From an uncultured Bacteroidales bacterium (GTDB taxonomy: Bacteria > Bacteroidota > Bacteroidia > Bacteroidales > UBA932): a stretch of DNA of 8,649 nucleotides. A program made the translations under genes and the position numbers. The stretch spans positions 1 through 8,649 of the forward strand of contig CALCUQ010000432.1 of the NCBI GenBank assembly GCA_937906795.1, given 5' to 3'. The notes beneath the pieces were generated by a model that ran no database searches, was not told where the DNA came from, and saw only the letters and a list, made by a program, of their open reading frames with translations. How positions within the stretch are numbered: the first letter of the stretch is position 1; each line of letters opens with the position of its first letter. Positions 1 to 6,736 of this stretch are shown here, in pieces.

Positions 1-2
1 GA

Positions 3-1793
3 GTTGTTATACCGGCAACTAAGGCTGCAGGTGTTACTTTAGGTGAGGATGAGTTGTATGATTTGACACAAGGTGCAAACATTTCTCCAATTCTAACAAG
101 TGATGCTACTTTCTTGGATGAGAATGGTTCATTTGACAGAGCAAAACTTGTTCAGTTTGTTCAGGCAATTGATCAGGATGAGACAAACAATTTGGCTATG
201 TACTGGCAATTCCTTGAGGATAACATCATTAAAGACCAGTTATTCTCAAAATATGCTTCTTTACTTGGCAAGAGTATGTATATGAACCAAGTTGAGTTGG
301 CCAGAGCAATTGCAGACAACAATACTACTTACAATGTAGATTTTGTTATGAAACCTTTTGGTTTTGCTCAAGATTCTTCAATTGTAGTTAGTGATTCAGA
401 GATTAAAGATTACTATCAGAAACATAAAGAGAATTTCAAACAACTTGCAAGCAAGGATATTGAGTATGCTGTTTTTGAGGTAGTTCCGTCGGCTGAGGAT
501 ATTGCTGCTGCTCAAGAGGCTTTTGATTCTTCTTATGAGGAGTTCCTAAAAGCAGACAATATGAAAAACTTCTTGGCAAGAAATTCAGACCAGGCATTCA
601 ACACTTTGTATTTTAAAGAGGGTGAGCTAAGATCTGTTTCTTTGGAGCTTGAGAAATTATTTGAGAATCCTAAAGCAGGTAATGTAATTGCTCCTTTCCA
701 GGAGGATAACTTCTTCTATGCAGCTAAAGTTATGGATGTAAAACAAATGCCGGATTCAGTATTTGTACAACATATTCTTTTGCAAGGTGCTGCTGCTGAT
801 AAAGCAGACAGTATTATGAATGTTGCCAAGAAGGGAGATTTTGCTGCTCTTGCAGCTGAGTTCTCTGCAGACCAGAATCCTAATGTTGAGGAGGCTGGTG
901 ACTTGGGTTGGATGACTCAACAATACAATGTTCCTGGTTTTGAGTCTATCTTCCTTGCTAAGAAAGGTGAGCTATTGAAACTAAAAACCCAATATGGTAC
1001 TCATATTGTAAAAATTAAAAATACAACTAAATCTGTTGAGAAGATTCAGGTTGCTCTTCTTGCAAAAGAGATTGTAGCAAGCAAGAAAACATATTCTGAT
1101 TTCTATGCTAAAGCTAATAATGTAGTTACTGCTGCAGATGGTAAATTGGCTGGTTTTAAAGAGGCTGTAAAAGCTGAGGGTGTATCTGCAATCCCTGCAT
1201 TGAGAGTTGATCCTGCTGCTAAAGTTATTGGTAGCCACAATAATGTAAGAGAGGTTGTTCGTTGGGTTAACGAGAATGAGGTTGGTAGTGTTTCTCCTAT
1301 TATTACAGTTGACAACAAATACTTCTTTGTAGTTGCTGTTACTGGTAATCACCAGGAGGGTTATGCTACAGTTTCTGAGGTTACACCTCAAATCAGAACT
1401 ATCCTTTATCTAGAGAAGAAAGGTGAGAAAATGGCTCAAGAGTGTAAAGAACTTGTTGCTTCTGAGACTACAATTGAGGGTGTTGCTGAGAAACTAAACA
1501 CAACTGTAAGCAACAGATCAGGTATTGCTTTTGCTTCTTTGAACACTCAAAAATTGGATCCTAAATTCATTGGTGCAATTGCTGGTGCTGCTGAGAATAC
1601 TCTTGTTGGTCCGGTAGTTGGTGAGATTGGAGTTTACTACTTTATTGTTAAAGGTAAAGAGGTTGGCGCATTCTATACAGAGGATGATGCTAAAGAGAGA
1701 AATGAGCAAATCTTCAATTACACTACAAGAATTATCCCTGCTGTATTGGCTGAGAAAGCTGGTGTAGTAGACCAAAGATATAAATTCTATTAG
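3..1793 (+). CDS. ppiD: PpiD-type periplasmic peptidyl-prolyl cis-trans isomerase / foldase (5' end cut by window edge)
   Basis: A membrane-anchored periplasmic chaperone with a parvulin (rotamase) domain, expected to help fold secreted and outer-membrane proteins. The frame is open to the left edge, so the true start and N-terminal membrane anchor lie outside; about 596 residues are visible. A TTG at 54 could be mistaken for a start, but coding similarity continues upstream of it. Visible order: SurA/PpiD-like N-terminal chaperone region (roughly the first 240 residues), then a parvulin domain at about 759-1022. That domain carries the two family histidines (VQHILL near 774, YGTHIVKI near 1005) and a GDLGW motif. 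A long C-terminal region follows, possibly holding a second, degenerate PPIase-like domain. Family members in Bacteroidota run to about 700 residues, so roughly 100 are missing; that figure is from general knowledge. Glu codons are GAG 47 of 48 times. The gene ends in TAG, followed by a hairpin terminator. Assignment to PpiD rather than SurA rests on length and layout. Confidence 0.9.
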   Translation, partial: VVIPATKAAGVTLGEDELYDLTQGANISPILTSDATFLDENGSFDRAKLVQFVQAIDQDETNNLAMYWQFLEDNIIKDQLFSKYASLLGKSMYMNQVELARAIADNNTTYNVDFVMKPFGFAQDSSIVVSDSEIKDYYQKHKENFKQLASKDIEYAVFEVVPSAEDIAAAQEAFDSSYEEFLKADNMKNFLARNSDQAFNTLYFKEGELRSVSLELEKLFENPKAGNVIAPFQEDNFFYAAKVMDVKQMPDSVFVQHILLQGAAADKADSIMNVAKKGDFAALAAEFSADQNPNVEEAGDLGWMTQQYNVPGFESIFLAKKGELLKLKTQYGTHIVKIKNTTKSVEKIQVALLAKEIVASKKTYSDFYAKANNVVTAADGKLAGFKEAVKAEGVSAIPALRVDPAAKVIGSHNNVREVVRWVNENEVGSVSPIITVDNKYFFVVAVTGNHQEGYATVSEVTPQIRTILYLEKKGEKMAQECKELVASETTIEGVAEKLNTTVSNRSGIAFASLNTQKLDPKFIGAIAGAAENTLVGPVVGEIGVYYFIVKGKEVGAFYTEDDAKERNEQIFNYTTRIIPAVLAEKAGVVDQRYKFY

Positions 1794-1817
1794 GATATAG
1801 ACTTTAATAAACAGACA

Positions 1818-1855
1818 GAGGAAGTTAACCTTTTGAGTTAGCTTCCTCTTTTTTT
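1818..1855 (+). terminator. Intrinsic terminator downstream of ppiD
   Basis: A 12-bp inverted repeat pairs 1818-1829 with 1837-1848. All pairs are Watson-Crick except one G-U, around a 7-nt loop (1830-1836), and a run of seven T follows at 1849-1855. It lies 25 nt after the ppiD stop. On the minus strand the same hairpin sits about 45 nt beyond the end of the convergent hydrolase gene. There it has no U-run after it, so it would serve that gene weakly if at all. The rest of the 99-nt gap between the two genes shows nothing else. Confidence 0.93.
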
Positions 1856-1892
1856 GCCGGTATATGTGGGGGTACAGCCATAGTAAAGTCCT

Positions 1893-2792
1893 CTACTGCT
1901 CTAAAACCTTTAGTACTATTGGGAGATGGTCGCTTACTCCGCCAAGGTATTTGGGGCCTTGCATTGTTCTTCTTACTTTGTAGCCAAAGTATATTTTATC
2001 TCTTACCAGCAATTGTGGCGGGGCAAAAATGTCCATTCCAGTTTTGTGAGTATATAATCTTTCGCTAACAAGAAACTGGTCTATAAGGCTCCAGACAGCT
2101 TTGAATTTATGGGAACCGCTGCCCTTATTTGCTTTTAAATACTCCCTGGCAAGGTTTCTGAGGCTCTTAAGATTTGCCAGAGAAGGTGCATGTGGAGTAT
2201 CGTTAAAATCCCCCATAACAATAATGTTGGCATCAGGGTCTGCGTTAAGAATGGAATCAGTTACAGCCTTAACTGCACCAGAGGCAATCATTCTTCTGGA
2301 AGAAGAACTTTTCTCTCCCCCTAATTTGGATGGCCAGTGATTCACAAGAATATGTATGGTGTCAAGGTTATCTGCAACCCCCTTTGTGTAGAGAATCAGT
2401 CTGGTGTGGAGTGTGTCTTTTTTATCGGCCGACAAAAATAAAGGATAGAATGTTGTCTTAACAGGGGTAAAGACCCCCTTTCTATAGAGCAGAGCAACAT
2501 CAATTCCCCTTTTGTCGGGAGAATCTTTATGAATAATTCCATATTCCACTCCATGTAGAGGAGTGTTTTGGGTAAGTTGTTTAAGAACAAAATAATTCTC
2601 TACCTCACATACACCAATAAGGGCAGGAAAACACTGGTACTGTTCTTTGGCGAGCATTATTGTTTTTGCTATATCATCTCTTTTCTTTTCAAATTTCTTC
2701 CAGCTCCAGAATTTTATCTCATAGGGGGGAAACGGATCAAAGTAATTTTCCAGATTCCAGAACATTACAAGCAGCAAAAGTATCTCTTTCAT
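1893..2792 (-). CDS. Endonuclease/exonuclease/phosphatase (EEP) fold family protein
   Basis: A 299-residue metal-dependent phosphodiesterase/phosphatase of the DNase I-like EEP superfamily. The active-site motifs are all present in order: Asn13 in FWNLEN, metal-ligand Glu63 in CEVEN, KRGIDVALLY (94-103), His152 in NHWPS, Asp195/Asn197 in MGDFNDTP, and the terminal Asp288-His289 pair in GVSDHLPIV. The protein is therefore probably catalytically intact. The substrate cannot be told; the superfamily acts on nucleic acids, phosphoinositides and other phosphodiesters. The ATG at 2792 is the earliest possible start, because an in-frame TAA lies six codons upstream (2808-2810). A second ATG at codon 10 is the alternative. 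The hydrophobic N-terminus (ILLLLVMF) leads straight into the first strand of the fold, so I see no separate signal peptide. The gene is divergent from ychF and convergent with ppiD. No convincing -33/-7 pair was found for it in the 98-nt intergenic region. Confidence 0.9.
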   Translation of the reverse strand: MKEILLLLVMFWNLENYFDPFPPYEIKFWSWKKFEKKRDDIAKTIMLAKEQYQCFPALIGVCEVENYFVLKQLTQNTPLHGVEYGIIHKDSPDKRGIDVALLYRKGVFTPVKTTFYPLFLSADKKDTLHTRLILYTKGVADNLDTIHILVNHWPSKLGGEKSSSSRRMIASGAVKAVTDSILNADPDANIIVMGDFNDTPHAPSLANLKSLRNLAREYLKANKGSGSHKFKAVWSLIDQFLVSERLYTHKTGMDIFAPPQLLVRDKIYFGYKVRRTMQGPKYLGGVSDHLPIVLKVLEQ

Positions 2793-2826
2793 TTTTTTCT
2801 CCCAATATTATGAGAATTTTGGAAGA

Positions 2827-2834
2827 TAACTTTG
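2827..2834 (+). promoter_or_regulatory. Second -7-like box (TAACTTTG) overlapping the -33 element
   Basis: TAACTTTG also fits TAnnTTTG exactly. Its TTTG is the same four bases used as the -33 element of the downstream promoter. No TTTG occurs 19-21 nt upstream of it, so as a promoter it would be incomplete. It may be a minor upstream start or chance in A/T-rich DNA. Confidence 0.3.
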
Positions 2835-2862
2835 CACTAGCGTAAAATTTACTCTATTTTTG
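2831..2862 (+). promoter_or_regulatory. Bacteroidota-type promoter (-33 TTTG / -7 TAnnTTTG) for ychF
   Basis: TTTG at 2831-2834 and TATTTTTG at 2855-2862 are separated by 20 nt. This matches the known primary sigma factor (SigABfr) consensus of Bacteroidota, TTTG-N19-21-TAnnTTTG. Transcription would start near 2869, giving a 5' leader of about 22 nt before the ychF ATG at 2891. No Shine-Dalgarno is visible in that leader. This is the only complete promoter match I see ahead of the ychF-thyA-folA-transporter block. Confidence 0.72.
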
Positions 2863-2890
2863 CACACTTAAGAATTAAAATATTAGCATA

Positions 2891-3994
2891 ATGGCACTTA
2901 GATGTGGAATAGTAGGCCTACCAAATGTAGGAAAATCAACACTTTTTAATTGTATAAGTTCTGGAAAAGCGCAATCTGCAAATTTCCCTTTTTGTACTAT
3001 TGAGCCAAATATTGGTTCTACAATTGTTCCCGACGACAGATTGGAAGTACTTGAAAAAATTGTAAAACCTAACAGAGTTGTACCTGCTACTGTAGAGATA
3101 GTTGACATTGCCGGCTTGGTTAAGGGTGCCAGCAAGGGAGAGGGGCTTGGAAACCAGTTCTTGGCAAACATTAGAGAGACAGATGCAATCCTGCATGTGT
3201 TGAGATGTTTTGATGATCCTAATATAGTTCACGTAGACGGAGTTGTTAATCCGGTAAGAGACAAAGAGATTATAGATACAGAGCTTCAGCTTAAAGATCT
3301 TGAGACAGTAGAGAACAGAATATCAAAAGTACAGAAACAGGCACAGACAGGTGGAGACAAGAATGCCAAGAAACTTTATGATGTACTTGTAAAATACAAA
3401 GAGGTTTTGGAGCAAGGAAAATCTGCCCGCACAGTTACTTTTGATAATCCCGACGATATTAAGATAGCCAAAGAGTTGTATTTGCTTACAAACAAACCTG
3501 TAATGTATGTATGTAATGTGGATGAGGCAAGTGCAAAAGATGGCAATGAGTATGTAGAGCAGGTAAGAGAGGCCGTAAAAGATGAGGGGGCACAAATTCT
3601 TGTAATTGCAGCAAAAATAGAGTCGGAGATTGCAGAACTTGAGAGCTATGAGGAGAGAGAGATGTTCTTGCAGGAGATAGGTTTGGATAAATCTGGAGTT
3701 GTAAGACTTATAAGACACGCATATGCTTTATTGAATCTTGAGACCTATTTTACTGCAGGTGTACAGGAGGTTAGAGCGTGGACATATAACAAAGGTGATA
3801 AAGCCCCTGCAGCAGCAGGTGTTATACACTCAGATTTTGAGAAAGGATTCATTAGAGCAGAGGTTATCAAATATGATGACTATGTAAAATATGGCTCAGA
3901 GGCTGCATGTAGAGCTGCAGGAAAACTGGGTGTAGAGGGTAAAGAGTATGTTGTACAAGATGGTGATATAATGCACTTCTTGTTCAATGTTTAA
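2891..3994 (+). CDS. ychF: Redox-regulated ATPase YchF (Obg-family, OLA1-type)
   Basis: A 367-residue P-loop protein of the Obg/TRAFAC class that prefers ATP, binds ribosomes, and is linked in other bacteria to translation and oxidative-stress response. It is the usual length for YchF. Visible motifs: P-loop G9-S16 (GLPNVGKS), the G3 motif DIAG at 72-75 followed by the glycine-rich KGASKGEGLG stretch, and NVDE at 209-212 in place of the GTPase NKxD. NxxE at that point is the family hallmark that explains ATP preference. A helical insertion spans roughly 130-175 and a TGS domain fills the C-terminus (about 283-366), ending in the typical MHFLFNV. The start ATG is fixed by the MALRCGIVG N-terminus and by the promoter 22 nt upstream of it. 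Glu codons are GAG in 30 of 33 cases. It is the first gene of a co-directional block; thyA follows after 36 nt with no terminator between. Confidence 0.98.
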   Translation: MALRCGIVGLPNVGKSTLFNCISSGKAQSANFPFCTIEPNIGSTIVPDDRLEVLEKIVKPNRVVPATVEIVDIAGLVKGASKGEGLGNQFLANIRETDAILHVLRCFDDPNIVHVDGVVNPVRDKEIIDTELQLKDLETVENRISKVQKQAQTGGDKNAKKLYDVLVKYKEVLEQGKSARTVTFDNPDDIKIAKELYLLTNKPVMYVCNVDEASAKDGNEYVEQVREAVKDEGAQILVIAAKIESEIAELESYEEREMFLQEIGLDKSGVVRLIRHAYALLNLETYFTAGVQEVRAWTYNKGDKAPAAAGVIHSDFEKGFIRAEVIKYDDYVKYGSEAACRAAGKLGVEGKEYVVQDGDIMHFLFNV

Positions 3995-4030
3995 TTGATT
4001 ACTTTGTTTATACATTAAAAATTTACCAAT

Positions 4031-4825
4031 ATGAAACAATATCTTACCCTCCTAAAAACCATTATGGACCAGGGAGTTGTAAAACAAGATAGAACCGGTA
4101 CAGGCACAAAGAGTATTTTTGGTTATCAGATGAGATTCAACCTTAATGAGGGCTTTCCGTTGCTTACAACAAAAAAGGTGCACTTGAAGTCTATCATTTA
4201 TGAGCTTTTATGGTTTATAAATGGAGATACCAATATTAAGTATCTTAATGATAATGGAGTAACAATATGGGATGAGTGGGCAGATGAAAATGGAGATCTT
4301 GGTCCTGTATATGGTGCTCAATGGAGACATTGGAAAACAGCTGAGGGTACAGAGATTGACCAGCTGGCAAACCTTATGAAGCAGCTTAAAGAGAATCCGG
4401 ATTCTCGCCGACATATTATTTCTGCATGGAATGTGGCACACGTAGACAAAATGGCTTTGCCTCCATGTCACTCTTTGTTCCAGTTCTATGTGGCAGACAA
4501 TAAGCTTTCTTGTCAGTTATACCAAAGAAGTGCAGATACATTTTTGGGTGTTCCATTCAATATTGCATCCTATGCACTGTTTACAATGATGATTGCAAAG
4601 ATTTGCGGATATGAGCTTGGAGATTTTGTTCACACATTGGGAGATGCCCACATTTATCTCAACCACGTGGATCAGGTAAACTTGCAATTGTCAAGAGAGC
4701 CAAGACATTTGCCAAAAATGTTGATTCACGGAGATCAGAAAGATATTTTCAGCTTTAAGTATCAGGATTTTGAATTGGTAGACTATGATCCGCATCCTGG
4801 AATAAAAGCACCTATTGCAGTTTAA
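4031..4825 (+). CDS. thyA: Thymidylate synthase
   Basis: Cytosolic enzyme that methylates dUMP to dTMP using 5,10-methylene-tetrahydrofolate, releasing dihydrofolate. At 264 residues it matches the Escherichia coli enzyme exactly in length, and the key residues fall at the same numbers. They are Arg21, the dimer-partner arginines Arg126-Arg127, the catalytic nucleophile Cys146 in LPPCHS, Arg166-Ser167 and Asp169 in QRSADTF, Asn177, and His207/Tyr209 in HIYLNH. The C-terminus ends in PIAV, matching the family's conserved terminal segment. Nothing looks broken. The stop at 4823-4825 lies 10 nt before folA, which recycles the dihydrofolate this enzyme makes, so the two are almost certainly co-transcribed. 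No consensus promoter is seen in the 36-nt gap after ychF. Confidence 0.99.
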   Translation: MKQYLTLLKTIMDQGVVKQDRTGTGTKSIFGYQMRFNLNEGFPLLTTKKVHLKSIIYELLWFINGDTNIKYLNDNGVTIWDEWADENGDLGPVYGAQWRHWKTAEGTEIDQLANLMKQLKENPDSRRHIISAWNVAHVDKMALPPCHSLFQFYVADNKLSCQLYQRSADTFLGVPFNIASYALFTMMIAKICGYELGDFVHTLGDAHIYLNHVDQVNLQLSREPRHLPKMLIHGDQKDIFSFKYQDFELVDYDPHPGIKAPIAV

Positions 4826-4835
4826 TTTTACAAAT

Positions 4836-5345
4836 ATGCTATCTTTAATTGTTGCAGTTGCCCAGAATAATGCCATTGGAAGAAACAATGAATTGTTGTG
4901 GCATATTTCTGAGGACTTGAAGTATTTTAAGAATACAACTACAGGCCATCCGGTAATAATGGGGCGTAAGACTTATGAATCTATAGGAAGACCTCTTCCG
5001 GGGCGTAGAAACATAGTTCTTACCAGAGGTACTATTGAAACCCCTCAAATAAAGAATCCTCAAACCACATCTTTTGAGGTGGTAAACACTTTGGAGCAGG
5101 TATATCAGATTGCATCTGCAGAAGGGGAGTTCTTTATTATGGGTGGGGGTATGCTGTATAATCAGTGTTTTGATAAGGCAGACAAACTCTATATAACGCA
5201 TATTTACGCACAGGTAGATGATGCAGATACATTCTTCCCACAAATAGATCCAAAAGTTTGGGAGATTGAAAGGCAGACAGATTTAATGCACGACGATGAG
5301 AATGATCTGGATTTTAGATTTGTAGTATATAAAAGGGTTCAATAA
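4836..5345 (+). CDS. folA: Dihydrofolate reductase
   Basis: NADPH-dependent enzyme that reduces dihydrofolate to tetrahydrofolate; it is the target of trimethoprim. It has 169 residues, a normal length for the chromosomal type. Visible features: the LIVAVAQNNAIGRNN N-terminus with the mobile Met20-type loop, Trp22, the catalytic acid Asp27 in SEDLKYF, MGRKTYESIG at 42-51 and the RRNIVLT strand (NADPH-binding region). The glycine-rich MGGGMLYN at 102-109 and THIYA with Thr121, equivalent to the conserved active-site Thr, complete the set. I chose ATG 4836 because it gives the standard family N-terminus. A TTG at 4815 would add seven residues and overlap thyA, and is unlikely. The next gene begins 23 nt after the stop. 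Glu codons are split (5 GAA, 6 GAG), unlike ychF and ppiD. Confidence 0.98.
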   Translation: MLSLIVAVAQNNAIGRNNELLWHISEDLKYFKNTTTGHPVIMGRKTYESIGRPLPGRRNIVLTRGTIETPQIKNPQTTSFEVVNTLEQVYQIASAEGEFFIMGGGMLYNQCFDKADKLYITHIYAQVDDADTFFPQIDPKVWEIERQTDLMHDDENDLDFRFVVYKRVQ

Positions 5346-5368
5346 TAGAATTTTAAAATAATAAGGCA

Positions 5369-6712
5369 ATGGCAAAAAGAGATGGATTTGCAAGTAGTTT
5401 TGGCGTGTTTGTAGCATTGGCCGGCTCAGCTGTTGGTTTGGGTAACTTGTGGAGATTTCCATATCTTGTAGGAACTAATGGAGGAGCTGCGTTCATCATT
5501 ATATATCTGGCAATAGTTTTTCTTTTGGCTATTCCTATTATGTATGCTGAGTTTGTTATAGGAAGAAGGGCTCAGACAGATGTTTATGGAGCATTTAAAA
5601 AACTTGCTCCTGGCTCAAAGTGGGGAATAATTGGAGTAATATCAATTGTCTGTTGTACTTTGATTCTTGGTTTCTACTCAGTAGTGGGAGGATGGACAAT
5701 AGATTATATGGTAAAGGCTCTTATGCAACAGTTCTCATCTGGAACTACAGACTTTGCAGAGATGTTCAACAACAGCATACAGTCCAGTTACAGCCCTTTA
5801 ATTAATATGTTTGTTTTTACAGCTTTGTCGGGAGCAGTATTGTTATTTGGTATAAAAGATGGTATTGAGAAGTATTCAAAGATACTTATGCCGGCTCTCT
5901 TTTTTATAGTTGTTATTTTGGCTATAAGGTCTGTAACGCTTCCTAACAGTGAGGCAGGAGTTGATTTCATGTTCAAACCAGATTTTTCTAAAGTTACAAC
6001 AGGTACATTCTTGGATGCACTGGGTCAGGCTTTCTTTTCTTTAAGTGTTGGTTTTGGTATAATATTTACCTATGCCTCTTACGTGGGCAAGAAAGAGAGC
6101 ATTATAAAATTGTCTGCACAAACAGCTATTGCTGACACATTGTTTGCAATACTTGCAGGTGTGGCCATAATGCCGGCAGTATTTTCATTTGGATTGGAGC
6201 CGGGGCAAGGTCCGGGACTATTGTTTGTAACTGTTCCATACGTTTTCTCTCAGTTGCCTTTTGGAAATTTATTGGCAATACTATTCTTCTTTGTTTTGTT
6301 TGTAGCTGCAATAACATCTTCTATCTCTTTATTGGAGGTAGTTGTAGCGTATATTATTGAAGAGTTTAAAATTAAAAGAAGGAGTGCTGTAATTATTGTG
6401 GTGGGGGTTGTTGTGACACTTGGAATTTTCTGTTCACTATCTCAGGGTCTTCTTTCTGATATAAAGATATGTGGATTCAATATTTTTGATTTCTTTGATT
6501 ATACAACAGCTAATATTCTTATTCCGTTGGGTGCTTTATTAATTGTATTGTTTGCCGGCTGGAGAATGAGCAAAGCAGATTTTACAGATGAGATAACAAG
6601 TTCTGGAAAAAATAAGATTGCACCATGGTATTTAAAGACTATTATATTATCGGTTAAATATCTGGCTCCTGTTATTATTGGAGTAATTATGGTTAGAGGA
6701 TTATTCTTTTAA
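5369..6712 (+). CDS. Sodium-dependent transporter of the NSS/SNF family (LeuT-like), copy 1
   Basis: Inner-membrane Na+-coupled symporter of the neurotransmitter:sodium symporter family (TC 2.A.22); bacterial members characterised so far mostly take up amino acids. At 447 residues with about 11 predicted membrane helices it is the shorter bacterial type, like MhsT and Tyt1 rather than LeuT. The signature GSAVGLGNLWRFPYLVGTNG (19-38) forms TM1, with Asn26 and Arg29 matching LeuT Asn27 and Arg30. Tyr103 in TM3 (FYSVVGGW) matches substrate-contacting LeuT Tyr108. TM6 holds SLSVGFG, with Phe229 at LeuT Phe259. Asp256 in TM7 lies where chloride-independent bacterial members often carry an acidic residue. 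TM8 AAITSS (313-318) supplies the Na2-site Thr316 and Ser317. Substrate is not assignable; the LeuT-like GFG suggests a hydrophobic amino acid, by inference. A second, paralogous copy follows 24 nt downstream. Confidence 0.95.
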   Translation: MAKRDGFASSFGVFVALAGSAVGLGNLWRFPYLVGTNGGAAFIIIYLAIVFLLAIPIMYAEFVIGRRAQTDVYGAFKKLAPGSKWGIIGVISIVCCTLILGFYSVVGGWTIDYMVKALMQQFSSGTTDFAEMFNNSIQSSYSPLINMFVFTALSGAVLLFGIKDGIEKYSKILMPALFFIVVILAIRSVTLPNSEAGVDFMFKPDFSKVTTGTFLDALGQAFFSLSVGFGIIFTYASYVGKKESIIKLSAQTAIADTLFAILAGVAIMPAVFSFGLEPGQGPGLLFVTVPYVFSQLPFGNLLAILFFFVLFVAAITSSISLLEVVVAYIIEEFKIKRRSAVIIVVGVVVTLGIFCSLSQGLLSDIKICGFNIFDFFDYTTANILIPLGALLIVLFAGWRMSKADFTDEITSSGKNKIAPWYLKTIILSVKYLAPVIIGVIMVRGLFF

Positions 6713-6736
6713 TTCTCATTTTTAAAAATTATAACT

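Noticed and set aside
981..1391. 136-codon open frame antisense to ppiD.
   Set aside because: It lies wholly inside a confidently assigned gene, has low-complexity Asn/Ser/Cys-rich content and matches no family I recognise; it is a shadow of the coding strand.
3323..3718. 131-codon open frame antisense to ychF.
   Set aside because: It is Cys/Leu/Tyr-rich shadow translation of a well-conserved gene, with no recognisable motif.
3998..4010. TACTTTG-like sequence between ychF and thyA, considered as a thyA promoter.
   Set aside because: It is one base short of TAnnTTTG and has no -33 partner.
5315..5322. TAGATTTG inside folA, a match to the -7 consensus, considered as an internal promoter for the transporters.
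   Set aside because: No TTTG lies 19-21 nt upstream, and an 8-base degenerate match is expected by chance in this base composition.
5363..5368. AAGG just before the first transporter ATG, considered as a Shine-Dalgarno.
   Set aside because: It is too close to the start codon, and Bacteroidota genes generally do not rely on Shine-Dalgarno pairing.
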